Shown piece after piece: positions 1-8,940 of a DNA stretch of 64,000 nucleotides; the stretch's first letter is position 1, and every line of letters begins with the position of its first letter. The stretch lies in assembly GCF_963970025.1 (NCBI RefSeq), contig NZ_OZ018776.1, positions 744,001 to 808,000 on the forward strand, given 5' to 3'. The notes under the pieces are model-generated. The model ran no database searches. It saw nothing but the letters and a program-made list of their open reading frames with translations, and was not told the DNA's origin. A program made the translations under genes and the position numbers. This DNA comes from Rickettsia helvetica (lineage in GTDB: Bacteria; Pseudomonadota; Alphaproteobacteria; Rickettsiales; Rickettsiaceae).

Positions 1-443
1 TATCATCGGTAGCGTGCGGTAGATTTGTAAAAGAATTCGGAATGGATGAAGGGTATGTATTTGATAAACCGATCATTGATTTTAAGGTCCGAAGTCGTGA
101 ATTTAAATATCCGATAGTTAATGAGTATCAAATATTAAATTTCGGCTGGTTAACTAGGGATGAAATTAAAGCGGTAAAAGAGCAGGCTTTGCGTATATAT
201 GATTTTCTAAGCGGCTTATTTATCGGTGTCGGGATTCGGCTTGTTGAGTGTAAATTAGAATTTGGGCGTGTGTTTAACGGTGAAGAATCTATCATTATGT
301 TAACTGATGAAATTAGTCCGGATAATTGTAGATTATGGCATATTAACAGTAATGAAAAATTAGGATTTGAATTGCTTGAAAAAGAACCAAATAAGGTTTT
401 TGAATCATACCAGCTAATAGCTGATCGTTTAAAAGAAAAATAA
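1..443 (+). CDS. purC: Phosphoribosylaminoimidazole-succinocarboxamide synthase (PurC), 3' part
   Basis: PurC (SAICAR synthetase) joins aspartate to CAIR in an ATP-dependent step of purine synthesis in the cytosol. The reading frame is open from base 3, before the first ATG at 42, so the gene enters from the left edge and only its C-terminal part is visible. Family hallmarks are the segment GIRLVECKLEFGR followed by LTDEISPDNCRLW, the conserved C-terminal half of PurC. The stop at 441-443 gives a normal C-terminus. A family-B palindromic element follows. From general knowledge, Rickettsia lack most of the de novo purine pathway, so this is likely an orphan enzyme. No other pur gene is seen in the window. 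Confidence 0.9.
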   Translation, partial: SSVACGRFVKEFGMDEGYVFDKPIIDFKVRSREFKYPIVNEYQILNFGWLTRDEIKAVKEQALRIYDFLSGLFIGVGIRLVECKLEFGRVFNGEESIIMLTDEISPDNCRLWHINSNEKLGFELLEKEPNKVFESYQLIADRLKEK

Positions 444-494
444 ATATATTTTTTAAGCGATATATGCTATTTTGGACTTGACAAATGCTCCGAT

Positions 495-576
495 GTCATC
501 TTCCCGTGGCTTGACCACGGGATCTTGTATCACAGACTGTGTCCTGAGATCCCGCGATCAAGTTAGCTAGGATGAC
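495..576. repeat. Palindromic element, family B
   Basis: An imperfect inverted repeat: GTCATCTTCCCGTGG at the left end pairs in part with a GATGAC right end, with inner CACGGGATC and GATCCCGCG blocks. It lies in the purC-downstream gap. A degenerate CCCGCTTTCGCAGGAAT (family C trace) follows at about 597-613. Confidence 0.85.
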
Positions 577-659
577 ACATCAAGGTAACTAGATTCCCGC
601 TTTCGCAGGAATAATATAAGAGAATTTTTAGTTTTTAATAATTTTTTACAGTAGAAAAG

Positions 660-2261
660 ATGAAAATACGATTTATTATAATAAGCTTTATGGTTCTAAT
701 CTTAGTAGGATGGGGATATGCTGCCTATAAATTTGAACATCAAAGTAAAGAGAATATTATCTCTATTCTTGATCAATATGAAGAATATATAACTTATGAT
801 GCAATAAAAGTTAATAAATATGGATTTAGTGTTACTTTAAATAAAGTAATGTTAAAACCTATAGATTTTTATTTTGATGAAATAGTTATTAGGCATATAC
901 CGTGTTTAAATATTACAAAAATTGATTCTTACGGAAATAATATAAAAATTACTACCGCTCAAGATGAAAAAAATATTTTTTACTCACCTGATCATCATAC
1001 AACAATTTGGTTTAGAAAATCTTTGTTTAATAGAGAGCCTGATTATTGGAAATTAAGCTTGAGTGACAATAAATCAACTCTTTATAGTTCTCTAGATGCA
1101 GAAAAATTAGCAGAGAGTGATATTAGTAATTCTGTAATTACTAATACTAAAACATCAGATAATCTTAATTTATTAACTGTGGATGGAAAAAGCACCATTT
1201 CTTTTACTTCTGAAAACTATAGTAAAAATTTATCTGATAAAGTTTTTAAATTTTTAAGAGATAAAATAGGAGAGGAAGCTAATTTTGACTCATTTGAATA
1301 TGATGTAGCACAGTTGGATGCGTTAAATGTGCCAACTACTTATAATAGCCAATTAAAGCTTAAATATAGTGATGAGCTATTAGCTCTTGGAAAATTATTA
1401 ATTCAAAATTTTTCTCTAGATCAAAAACAAGATGAAAATATGCATGCCGTTATTTTTATGCAGATATTAGGAGAATTAGTAAAAGGTAAGCCATTTTTAT
1501 TTGCTTGCGATTTTGAAAGAAAAGGAAAAATAGAAAGTAATTTATACAAATTAAATATAGAAAAAGATAAAATTTTTGATTTTGCTTTAAATATTAAATC
1601 TACTAAAGAACCTTCCGAAATATACCAAAAAACGGCAGTTGAAGCTTTAGGACGTTACTTTAGTAATGGTTTAAACAAAAGAGCCGAGTTAGACAAAATT
1701 TTTAAACTAACTAGCCCTATTACTCAAGAAGACGGGGAAAAAGTAATGGGTATTTTTGCAAAAATAAATAATTCCAAATTTAATTTAAAAGGTGAGTTTG
1801 ATCCCGAAGAAAAAAAATTATCCGGTAAAACTAATCTTGTAATGGATGATTTTAATTTTGCTATTGATATTGATATGCCTAATTTAGAGAATCCTATGAA
1901 TCTAGAAAGCATAATAAAATTATCGGATCCGAGTGCGGTTATAAATAATTTTGTGAATTATACTAATAATGCTATTATACCGGTACTTAACAAAATAGAA
2001 GATTCTAAGGAATTTGCTTTAAATCTAGGAAAACAATCTTCAGTGATAAAGCAATACGGTTTTGGAGCAATAGAAGCTTTTAGTAAAAATTCTGAATTAA
2101 AAGACGGTGAATCTTTAGTAGTTGATGTAAAAAGTAAAGATGCCGGACTAACCTTTAACGATAAAGCTATTGATCAGATCTTTAGTGATGCAAGAGTATT
2201 AGAATTTATGAATGCCATGGTTATGATAGATCAAGAAAGAAAACAAGTTGTCGGTAAATAA
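660..2261 (+). CDS. Exported/membrane-anchored hypothetical protein, 533 aa
   Basis: I do not recognise a firm family. Residues 1-25 form one hydrophobic N-terminal segment (signal anchor or signal peptide), so the rest is probably periplasmic. The body mixes beta-rich stretches with hydrophilic, lysine- and aspartate-rich segments and has no obvious enzyme motif. The start of the mature part (a YDAIKVNKYGFSVTL segment after the anchor) loosely resembles the DUF2125/DUF945 style of periplasmic lipid- or envelope-associated protein; this is a guess. It stands alone between repeats, 216 bases after purC and 334 before thrS. It is intact, which in this decaying genome argues for function. Confidence 0.75.
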   Translation: MKIRFIIISFMVLILVGWGYAAYKFEHQSKENIISILDQYEEYITYDAIKVNKYGFSVTLNKVMLKPIDFYFDEIVIRHIPCLNITKIDSYGNNIKITTAQDEKNIFYSPDHHTTIWFRKSLFNREPDYWKLSLSDNKSTLYSSLDAEKLAESDISNSVITNTKTSDNLNLLTVDGKSTISFTSENYSKNLSDKVFKFLRDKIGEEANFDSFEYDVAQLDALNVPTTYNSQLKLKYSDELLALGKLLIQNFSLDQKQDENMHAVIFMQILGELVKGKPFLFACDFERKGKIESNLYKLNIEKDKIFDFALNIKSTKEPSEIYQKTAVEALGRYFSNGLNKRAELDKIFKLTSPITQEDGEKVMGIFAKINNSKFNLKGEFDPEEKKLSGKTNLVMDDFNFAIDIDMPNLENPMNLESIIKLSDPSAVINNFVNYTNNAIIPVLNKIEDSKEFALNLGKQSSVIKQYGFGAIEAFSKNSELKDGESLVVDVKSKDAGLTFNDKAIDQIFSDARVLEFMNAMVMIDQERKQVVGK

Positions 2262-2289
2262 TTTAAAGTATTGTTCAGTTCGAGAAATT

Positions 2290-2426
2290 GTCATCCCTAG
2301 CTAGAAGCGGGAATCCAGTGAAACATATAAAAAAACAAGTTTTTTGTATGTTTATTTTATCAAATATGTAACTTCTATATCAATATTGAAGTTATTTTTC
2401 TAGATCCCCGCCTACGCGGGGATGAC
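2290..2426. repeat. Palindromic element, family C, long-interior form
   Basis: The left end is GTCATCCCTAGCTAGAAGCGG and the right end is CCCCGCCTACGCGGGGATGAC. The roughly 100-base interior (containing AAACATATAAAAAA and ATCAATATTGAAGTTATTTT) is nearly identical to the family-C copy at 49405-49534, so the two share a recent source. A CCATGCAATAAAGCC motif follows at about 2445. Confidence 0.85.
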
Positions 2427-2470
2427 ATCGAGTGGGTTTTTCAATCCATGCAATAAAGCCGATTTGATTT

Positions 2471-2524
2471 CGGGATCCAAAAAAATAAAAAAGACTGGAT
2501 ACCGTGGTCAAGCCATGTTATGAC
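2471..2524. repeat. Half-element of family B
   Basis: CGGGATCC followed by an A-rich stretch, GACTGGATACCGTGG and GCCATGTTATGAC is the right half of a family-B palindrome without a matching left end. With the family-C copy before it, it fills most of the 334-base gap upstream of thrS. Confidence 0.6.
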
Positions 2525-2595
2525 AACGAATTTTTCAAGAACCATACCGACAACGTGTAAAGTGGAAACCTAGAAAAAATAAGTTGGAATAAAAA

Positions 2596-4503
2596 ATGAT
2601 AAATATATCTTTTCCTGACGGTAGTGTAAGACAATTTGAAAAAAACATTACCGCCTATGAAGTAGCAAATGCAATTTCAATGTCACTTGCAAAACAAGCA
2701 ATGATTGCTGAAATAAACGGTGAGTTTAAAGACTTAAGTACTGTAATTGAAAATAATTGTAAGCTTCGTATTTTAACTGCAAAAGATCCTGAATGTCTTG
2801 AGATCATCAGACATGATGCAGCTCATATTATAGCTGAAGCTGCTAAAGAATTATTCCCTGATATTCAGGTAACTATCGGTCCTGCAATTGAAAACGGTTT
2901 CTTTTACGATTTTGCTAAGGATACGCCATTTACGCCGGGTGATGTGGCGATGATAGAAGCAAGAATGCATGAAATAGTCAAGCGAAACGAACAAATTACT
3001 AGAGAGCTATGGGATAGGGATAAAGCCGTAGAGTTTTTTAAATCGATAGGAGAGCATTATAAAGCCGAAATTATTGCTTCAATTCCGGCAGGTGAGCCAA
3101 TTACTTTATACAGGCAAGGTAATTTTATTGATCTATGCCGAGGTCCGCATGCTCCCTCTACAGGGTTTGTTAAGCATTTTAAGTTGATGAAAGTTGCAGG
3201 AGCTTATTGGCGAGGTGATAGTCGTAATGAGATGTTGCAGCGTATATACGGCACGGCGTGGGCTACGAAAGAGCAACTAGATAATTACCTTTTTATGCTT
3301 GAAGAAGCCGAAAAGCGTGATCATAGAAAACTTGGGCGTGAGCTTGATTTATTCCACTTCCAAGAAGAAGCTCAAGGAATGGTATTTTGGCATGATAAGG
3401 GCTGGAGTATATATAATACTATCGAGCAATATATTAGGAAAAAGGTTCGTAAAAACGGTTATATTGAAGTTAAAACTCCTGTTTTGGTGGATAAAAGCCT
3501 TTGGGAGGCTTCAGGACACTGGGAAAAATTTCGTGATGATATGTTTGCGTTAGAAACAGATGACAAGACATTAGCTTTAAAGCCGATGAATTGCCCTTGC
3601 CACGTGCAGATATTCAAACAAGGTATCAAGAGCTATCGTGATTTGCCTCTTCGTATGTCGGAGTTTGGTTTGTGTCACCGTAATGAGGCGTCCGGTGCAT
3701 TGCACGGTTTAATGAGAGTACGGAGTTTAGTGCAAGACGATGCACATATATTTTGTGCGGAGGAACAAATTACCGATGAAACGGTTAGTTTCTGTAAGCT
3801 ACTTACGGAAGTTTATAAGGATTTTGGTTTTACCGATATCAAGGTAAAATTTTCTGATCGTCCTGAAATCAGAGCAGGAAGTGATGAAGTTTGGGATAAG
3901 GCTGAGAATGCTTTAAAAGAAGCAGTAGAAAAAGCAGGTTTTACTTATACGCTAAACCCAGGCGAGGGAGCATTTTACGGACCGAAACTGGAGTTTGTTT
4001 TAACCGATGCGATAAGACGGCAGTGGCAATGCGGTACACTTCAGATGGATTTTGTATTGCCGGAGCGACTCAATGCTAGCTATATCGCAGCAAGCGGTGA
4101 GAAAAAAAGACCTGTAATGCTGCATAGAGCAATACTAGGTTCGCTTGAGCGTTTTATCGGTATATTGATCGAAGAATATGCCGGGCGTTTTCCTCTTTGG
4201 CTTGCTCCTATACAGGTCGCCGTGGCGACCATTACCAGTGATTTAAACGATTATGCTTTAGAAGTGCAAAAAGCTTTAGTTGATAATGGCGTAAGAACGG
4301 ATATTAATATCTCACCTGATAAAATTAACTATAAAATTCGTGAGTTTTCTAATCAAAAAATACCAATGATTGCTGTAATCGGTAAACAAGAGCAAGAAAA
4401 TAAACAAGTAACGATTAGAAGACTCGGAACTACTGACCAGGAAGTATTATCGATCGAACAGTTGATAACATTAATTAAGGAAGAGAATAGTAGGTGTCTT
4501 TAA
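2596..4503 (+). CDS. thrS: Threonine--tRNA ligase
   Basis: A class II aminoacyl-tRNA synthetase that charges tRNA-Thr. Domains in order: an N-terminal TGS domain (about 1-60), the second N-terminal editing domain with HDAAH near residue 75, the catalytic core with the zinc-region motif MNCPCH and the motif-2 stretch EFGLCHRNE, then ALHGLMRVR, motif-3-like HRAILGSLERF, and a C-terminal anticodon-binding domain. Its length, 635 aa, is normal. The ATG follows an AT-rich leader with weak ribosome-binding potential (GTTGGAATAAAAA). A family-A element begins 23 bases after the stop. A single-copy essential gene. Confidence 0.97.
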   Translation: MINISFPDGSVRQFEKNITAYEVANAISMSLAKQAMIAEINGEFKDLSTVIENNCKLRILTAKDPECLEIIRHDAAHIIAEAAKELFPDIQVTIGPAIENGFFYDFAKDTPFTPGDVAMIEARMHEIVKRNEQITRELWDRDKAVEFFKSIGEHYKAEIIASIPAGEPITLYRQGNFIDLCRGPHAPSTGFVKHFKLMKVAGAYWRGDSRNEMLQRIYGTAWATKEQLDNYLFMLEEAEKRDHRKLGRELDLFHFQEEAQGMVFWHDKGWSIYNTIEQYIRKKVRKNGYIEVKTPVLVDKSLWEASGHWEKFRDDMFALETDDKTLALKPMNCPCHVQIFKQGIKSYRDLPLRMSEFGLCHRNEASGALHGLMRVRSLVQDDAHIFCAEEQITDETVSFCKLLTEVYKDFGFTDIKVKFSDRPEIRAGSDEVWDKAENALKEAVEKAGFTYTLNPGEGAFYGPKLEFVLTDAIRRQWQCGTLQMDFVLPERLNASYIAASGEKKRPVMLHRAILGSLERFIGILIEEYAGRFPLWLAPIQVAVATITSDLNDYALEVQKALVDNGVRTDINISPDKINYKIREFSNQKIPMIAVIGKQEQENKQVTIRRLGTTDQEVLSIEQLITLIKEENSRCL

Positions 4504-4525
4504 GAAAAAATGTATCAAGATTTAA

Positions 4526-4645
4526 CGTCATTGCGAGGAAATTATGTAATAATTGACGAAGCAATCTAGTTAAAAATTCTGATTTACAGAATTTTTTATT
4601 ATTTTTGCTAGATTGCCACGCTTCTTGCAGTCGCTCGCAATGACG
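4526..4645. repeat. Palindromic element, family A
   Basis: Starts CGTCATTGCGAG and ends CTCGCAATGACG. The inner arms TCTGATTTACAGAATTTTT and GACGAAGCAATC/GATTGCCACGC are typical of the other A copies in the window. It sits just after thrS. An ATCAACC-TTTTTAGGCAATGCC tail matches the tail of the A copy at 56203-56322. Confidence 0.9.
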
Positions 4646-4783
4646 ATATCAACCATTTTTAGGCAATGCCAATGTGCTAAATAACTACCGGTAGATTTTA
4701 AATCTAAAATGTGATATAAGACATTTATAATATGTATCATAGGGATATGATATCCCAGTTAGGAAAAATCTCAAGGAGCTTAT

Positions 4784-4917
4784 GTGAGAACTATTATTAA
4801 TATAGCTGATTCGCAAGTTAAAATTCTAGATCAATTATCCAAGAAAAAAAAGTATCAATAGATAAAATTATTAAGCAAGCTTTAGCTAGTTACATTTTTT
4901 TTAAAACTTTTTTATAA
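4784..4917 (+). pseudogene. Broken ribbon-helix-helix antitoxin (VapB-like)
   Basis: A good ribosome-binding site, AAGGAG, precedes a GTG at 4784. The first frame gives VRTIINIADSQVKILDQLSKK and then stops. After a slip in the run of eight A at about 4845-4852, the other frame continues VSIDKIIKQALASYI. The join is a complete, typical ribbon-helix-helix antitoxin: a beta strand and a first helix, then a second helix. The sequence therefore shows one frameshift in a homopolymer. It is followed by the remnant of a PIN-domain toxin, the normal vapBC order. Confidence 0.75.
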
Positions 4918-4924
4918 TTAACCT

Positions 4925-5094
4925 GAATGAAGAAATTGCCGAGATGCAGTAATCCTTCGTAAAGAAAATAAAATTAAACTATCGATGCTATAATATGGGC
5001 TACTGCAAGGTTTACCAATAGCATATTAATCACAAGAAATACTAAAGATTTCCCTGTTAATGCTTTTGATATAAAAGTACCTTACAGCATATAG
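4925..5094 (+). pseudogene. Remnant of a PIN-domain toxin (VapC-like), C-terminal part
   Basis: Only the last third is recognisable. One frame gives LNEEIAEMQ then a stop, another gives LRKENKIKLS, and a third reads DAIIWATARFTNSILITRNTKDF and ends PVNAFDIKVPYSI. The D-A-I-I-A-T-A and L-I-T-R-N-x-x-D-F blocks are the conserved C-terminal acidic region of VapC ribonucleases. The N-terminal catalytic half is missing, so the toxin is dead. It lies directly after the broken antitoxin. Confidence 0.7.
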
Positions 5095-5149
5095 GTTAGA
5101 TCTGGGCATTCTTTATAGAACCTAAATGTGACCAATATTCTCTCAACTT

Positions 5150-6850
5150 ATGAAAATCAAAACTCATCCTGTTTCTTTTTTATGGTCTGTTATAAAGCCG
5201 TATAAATATCTATATCTAATTATGATGATTGCTCTAATCGCAAGTGGTTTTCATCTTATTTTATATAACTATGCTGTGAAGCTTTTGCTTGATTTATTTA
5301 CCCAAAATGAAAAGATTACATTTGCTCAAAGTTATAAACCGATAATATGGTTTGTAGCAGCATAAGCTATACTTGACGGGGCTTGGCGTGCTCACAATTT
5401 TGCACAGCTTATAAAGCCATGCCTTATATCTTTTATGTCATCATTGTTTTAATTTGCCATACACTTATTGTCAAAATAACCTTTCCGGCTCTATAGTCGG
5501 AAGAGTACGGGGCATAGGTGATAATTATTCTAAAATGCACCAAGCAATTGAGTATAAATTAAGCCAAACTCTACTTATTACATTATTTTCCGGTGTTACT
5601 CTTGCCTATATTAATATTAAAATATGTATTATTATTGTTGGTTTTACTGCTGTTTATTTACTGCTTGCATTACGGTTTTTTATCAAACTTGCAAAAATGG
5701 AGCAGGATAAGCAAGATTCTTGGTATAATTTATTTGGTATCATAGCTGATTGTATTACAAATATCTTTACTATTTTTTCATTTGCAGCAAAACAGAGAGA
5801 ATTAAATAAAATAGAAGATTATTATCATAATGTGCATAATATTTTAACAACTAGATATTATAAATATGATCTCATTATCTCTATAATATTGAACTTAGTA
5901 TATTGGGTATATTTGATAGGAGTATTTGTATATGTAATTTACTTGCGTAATCTTGGTGAGATCGGTATCGGTGATATCGTTTTTATTATGTCCCTAACTT
6001 TTTTATTTGCTGAAAATTCTTGGCATGCTACTATGAGAGTTAAAGACTTTTTAGAAGATGTGGCAGCGTTTCGCTCCGTCTTTACAATCATGAAAATCCC
6101 ACAAGATACTATAGATAAAGAAAATGCCGCTGAATTAAAAATTTCTAAAGGGGAAATTATATTTAAAGATATATCTTTTGCTTATAAAGAAGGGAGTAGT
6201 GTATTGAACAATCTTAATTTGCATATAAAAGCCGGTGAGAAAGTGGGTATTGTGGGGCATTCAGGCGGCGGTAAATCTACTTTGATTGCATTATTGTTGA
6301 AGAACTTTAAAGCCGGAATCGGAGATATTATAATTGATAACCAAAGTATTTACGATACTTCTTCTGATAGTCTGCGGGAGCAGATATCATTAATTCCTCA
6401 AGATATTATGCTTTTTCATCGCTCAGTAGGTGAGAATATCGGGTATGTGAAAGAGAATGCATTGCCTAAGGAAATAGAAAATGCCACCAAAGCTGCAAAT
6501 ATCCATGAATTTATCGAAAGTTTACCGGAAAAATATAACACTATTGTCGGTGAGAGAGGAGTAAAGCTAAGCGGCGGACAGAGACAACGCATAGCAATTG
6601 CCCGTGCTATTCTTAAAAACGCTCCGATCTTGGTTTTAGATGAAGCAACTTCAAGCCTTGATAAGCCATACAGAGCAAGAGGTATAAAAATCTATTAATA
6701 CAATGCTTGATATTGATAATGTAACTATAATTGCTATAGCTCATCTACTATAAAACACATGGATAGGATATTGTTATGGATAAAGGCAAAATCGTAGAAG
6801 ACGGTACTTTTAAGGAACTCTGGGAGCATCAAGTTAACGGCTTTGTTTAA
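5150..6850 (+). pseudogene. Broken ABC exporter (fused permease and ATPase)
   Basis: The pieces form one half-transporter of the MsbA/multidrug type. The start (MKIKTHPVSFLWSVIKPY plus a membrane segment) stops at a TAA at 5363-5365. Frameshifts follow around 5365-5460. A long open stretch, about 5454-6660, then holds membrane segments, Walker A GHSGGGKST, signature LSGGQRQRIA and Walker B ILVLDEATSSLD. After DEATSSLDK the frame slips again. The tail (TMLDIDNVTIIAIAH, then DKGKIVEDGTFKELWEH) is recovered in two further frames and ends at 6850. With at least three frameshifts and in-frame stops, no functional product is expected. The ATPase region still looks fresh, so decay is recent. Confidence 0.9.
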
Positions 6851-6888
6851 AAATTAGTATTTAGGTGTTGTTAACTAATTATAGAAAT

Positions 6889-7009
6889 CGTCATTGCGAG
6901 CGATCTTTGATCGCGTGGCAATCCAGAAAAAATAATAAAAAAATTCTGTAAATCAGAATTTTTTACTGGATTGCTTCGTCAATTGCTATGCAATTTCCTC
7001 GTAATGACG
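6889..7009. repeat. Palindromic element, family A
   Basis: Ends CGTCATTGCGAG and CTCGTAATGACG; inner arms AAAAAATTCTG and CAGAATTTTTT surround TAAAT. It separates the ABC-exporter pseudogene from the ATPase pseudogene. A partial second copy (TAATGACGAAAAAAC) follows at about 7041-7057. Confidence 0.85.
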
Positions 7010-7086
7010 AAAAAACTGATCTACGCAGCAATGCTTTCTTATAATGACGAAAAAACAATATTTATAATATAATTTTGTTGGACTTT

Positions 7087-7132
7087 ATTCCTAAAAAAAC
7101 TTACTATTTAGGAATACACTCCTAAATAGTAA
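7087..7132. promoter_or_regulatory. Two mutually exclusive hairpins upstream of a broken ATPase gene
   Basis: ATTCCTAAA (7087-7095) can pair with TTTAGGAAT (7107-7115). TTACTATTTAGGA (7101-7113) can instead pair perfectly with TCCTAAATAGTAA (7120-7132). The two stems share bases 7107-7113, so only one can form. The site lies 8 bases before the ATG of the ATPase pseudogene. Read on the minus strand, the larger stem is followed by a T-run and looks terminator-like. The role is inferred; only the pairing is seen. Confidence 0.4.
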
Positions 7133-7139
7133 TAAAAAA

Positions 7140-8320
7140 ATGTTTAACAGATATATAAAATTAATCTTAGATAAAAAGCAAACTGCTTTTTTATAGGGGG
7201 CAAGAAAAACAGGGAAATCTACTTATTTAAAAGAATTATATCCGAATTCTATATATTATGATTTATTAAAAACCGACTTACAGATTAGATATTTAAAACA
7301 GCCGTCAAGTTTTCGAGAAGAAATATTAGGACTTGAGAAAGATAAGCTTACTTTACCGATTATAGTAGATGAAATACAAAAAGTACCGGCATTACTTGAT
7401 GAAATACACTGATTTATAGAAAATACAGACAGCTATTTTATTTTATGCGGTTCAAGTACAAGAAAATTAAGAGTAACAGGAATAAATTTATTAGGCGGTA
7501 GAGCAATAAAATATAATTTTTATCCTTTAGTATATCCTGAAATAAAAGAAGAGTTTAATTTACTTAAGATATTCAATAATGATTTAATCCCGCTACATTT
7601 CGCTAGTAATAATCCTCGTAAACTCTTAAAAGCCTATGTAGAAGATTACTTAACAAATAAAATTCATGTTGAAGGGTTAGTGCGTAATATAGCAGCTTTC
7701 AGTAGATTTATAGATAGCATCGCTTTTTTTCTCACGGTGAGTTGTTAAATTATTCTAATATAGCCTGTGATTGCGGAATAGACGCAAAAACAGTTAAGGA
7801 ATATTATCAGAGACTTGTCGACACGTTAGTAGGATATTTAATTTATCCTTATACTAAAAAAGTTATATAGAGAAATTATATCGTCTATTCCAAAATTTTA
7901 TTTTTTTGATGTCGGAGTTGCAAATAATATCATGCAATACCAATTTAATGAAGTAAGAGGAGCGGAAGCAGGAAAAGCTTTAGAACATTATATATTTGCG
8001 GAACTGACAGCTTATTTAGAGGTTTAAACGATCTCGATTATCGTATAAATTACTGGCGTACCAAAACAGGTTTAGAAGTTGATTTTATAGTTAGTACTAT
8101 TAGAGGTAAAGCGGTGCCGATCGAAGTGAAAATATCATCAAATGTACATAATAGCGAACTTCGAGGGATTAAATCTTTTATAGAAGAACATCAACTAAGT
8201 AAAGGTTATATTGTTTGTTTGGAATCAAATCTTAGAAAAGTAATTTAGGGTACGCAAGAAATAGATATAATACCGGTGCAACAGTTTTTAGAGAAATTAT
8301 GGAATCATGAAATTTTATAA
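7140..8320 (+). pseudogene. Broken AAA ATPase with DUF4143-type C-terminus
   Basis: Translating across frames gives an ATPase of the same general type as the intact gene at 25131. It has Walker A GARKTGKST, Walker B PIIVDEIQK, sensor-like YFILCGSSTRKLR, and a C-terminal nuclease-like block TGLEVDFIV...PIEVKISS. Lesions include a TAG at 7194-7196 (just before GARKTGK), a TGA after VPALLDEIH, and frameshifts around 7730 and 7860-8030. The last frame ends at the TAA 8318-8320. The two early stops look like former Trp codons. Members of this family often act in toxin-like or mobile-element settings; here it is inactive. Confidence 0.85.
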
Positions 8321-8326
8321 ATGAAT

Positions 8327-8476
8327 GTCATTCCCGCGAAAGCGGGAATCCAGAAAAAACTTTTAAAAATCAAGAAATTACAGGTATTTTTGATAATTGC
8401 TTTAAAGTTTCAGAAAAAAAATAAAAATTCTCCTGGATTTATATATTTTTTGGATTCCCGCTTTCGCGGGAATGAC
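8327..8476. repeat. Palindromic element, family C
   Basis: The perfect ends GTCATTCCCGCGAAAGCGGG and CCCGCTTTCGCGGGAATGAC enclose an AT-rich middle with inner AATCCAG/TGGATT arms. It lies between the ATPase pseudogene and the end of the minus-strand gene at 8488. A small open frame starting at 8321 lies inside it and is not a gene. Confidence 0.92.
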
Positions 8477-8487
8477 ATACTTTTGAG

Positions 8488-8901
8488 TTATACCCCTAAG
8501 GTTTTTTTACCTTTAGATTGTTCTTGTTCAACTGCTTGAATATGAGACTTGACTTGAGGGATTGCAAGATCGACTACATGTTCATATCTAACACCGTTTT
8601 CAAATAAAACTTGACCGCATTTATTCACTTGAATAACATCTTCTTTAGAGAATTTATTTAAAATAATTTCCGTGATGTCATAAAGGAATTTCCAAGATAA
8701 TTCTATTCTTTCTTGTAATGTCAGCTTTTTATTTTCCGGTTTTTGACTATTAAGGACAACATTTGGTGAATCGTCAATATTACCTCCTTCAGCAGGTAAT
8801 ATATTTTTTTTACGTGCTGCTATTTCCTTATAAATTAAAAATATTAATAATAATACTAAGCAACCTACGGCAATTAAAATATGAGTATTAGAATTAGACA
8901 C
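8488..8901 (-). CDS. Single-pass membrane protein of unknown function, 137 aa
   Basis: I do not recognise this family. Residues about 7-25 (THILIAVGCLVLLLIFLIY) form one transmembrane segment followed by K/R-rich residues, so the hydrophilic remainder is probably cytoplasmic. The soluble part has a likely helical domain from about 60 to 128. It is the second gene of a minus-strand pair: the 382-aa gene at 8941-10089 lies 39 bases upstream, so the two are probably co-transcribed. The stop lies 12 bases from a family-C palindrome, which could serve as a 3' structure. Probably Rickettsia-restricted. Confidence 0.75.
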   Translation of the reverse strand: MSNSNTHILIAVGCLVLLLIFLIYKEIAARKKNILPAEGGNIDDSPNVVLNSQKPENKKLTLQERIELSWKFLYDITEIILNKFSKEDVIQVNKCGQVLFENGVRYEHVVDLAIPQVKSHIQAVEQEQSKGKKTLGV

Positions 8902-8940
8902 TATTTTGCTCTTCCTTGTTGTTGAGTTAAGTTTTGTGTT

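Noticed and set aside
8321..8539. Open frame of 72 codons on the plus strand
   Set aside because: It is read almost wholly from a family-C palindrome and overlaps the end of the minus-strand gene; no protein signal.
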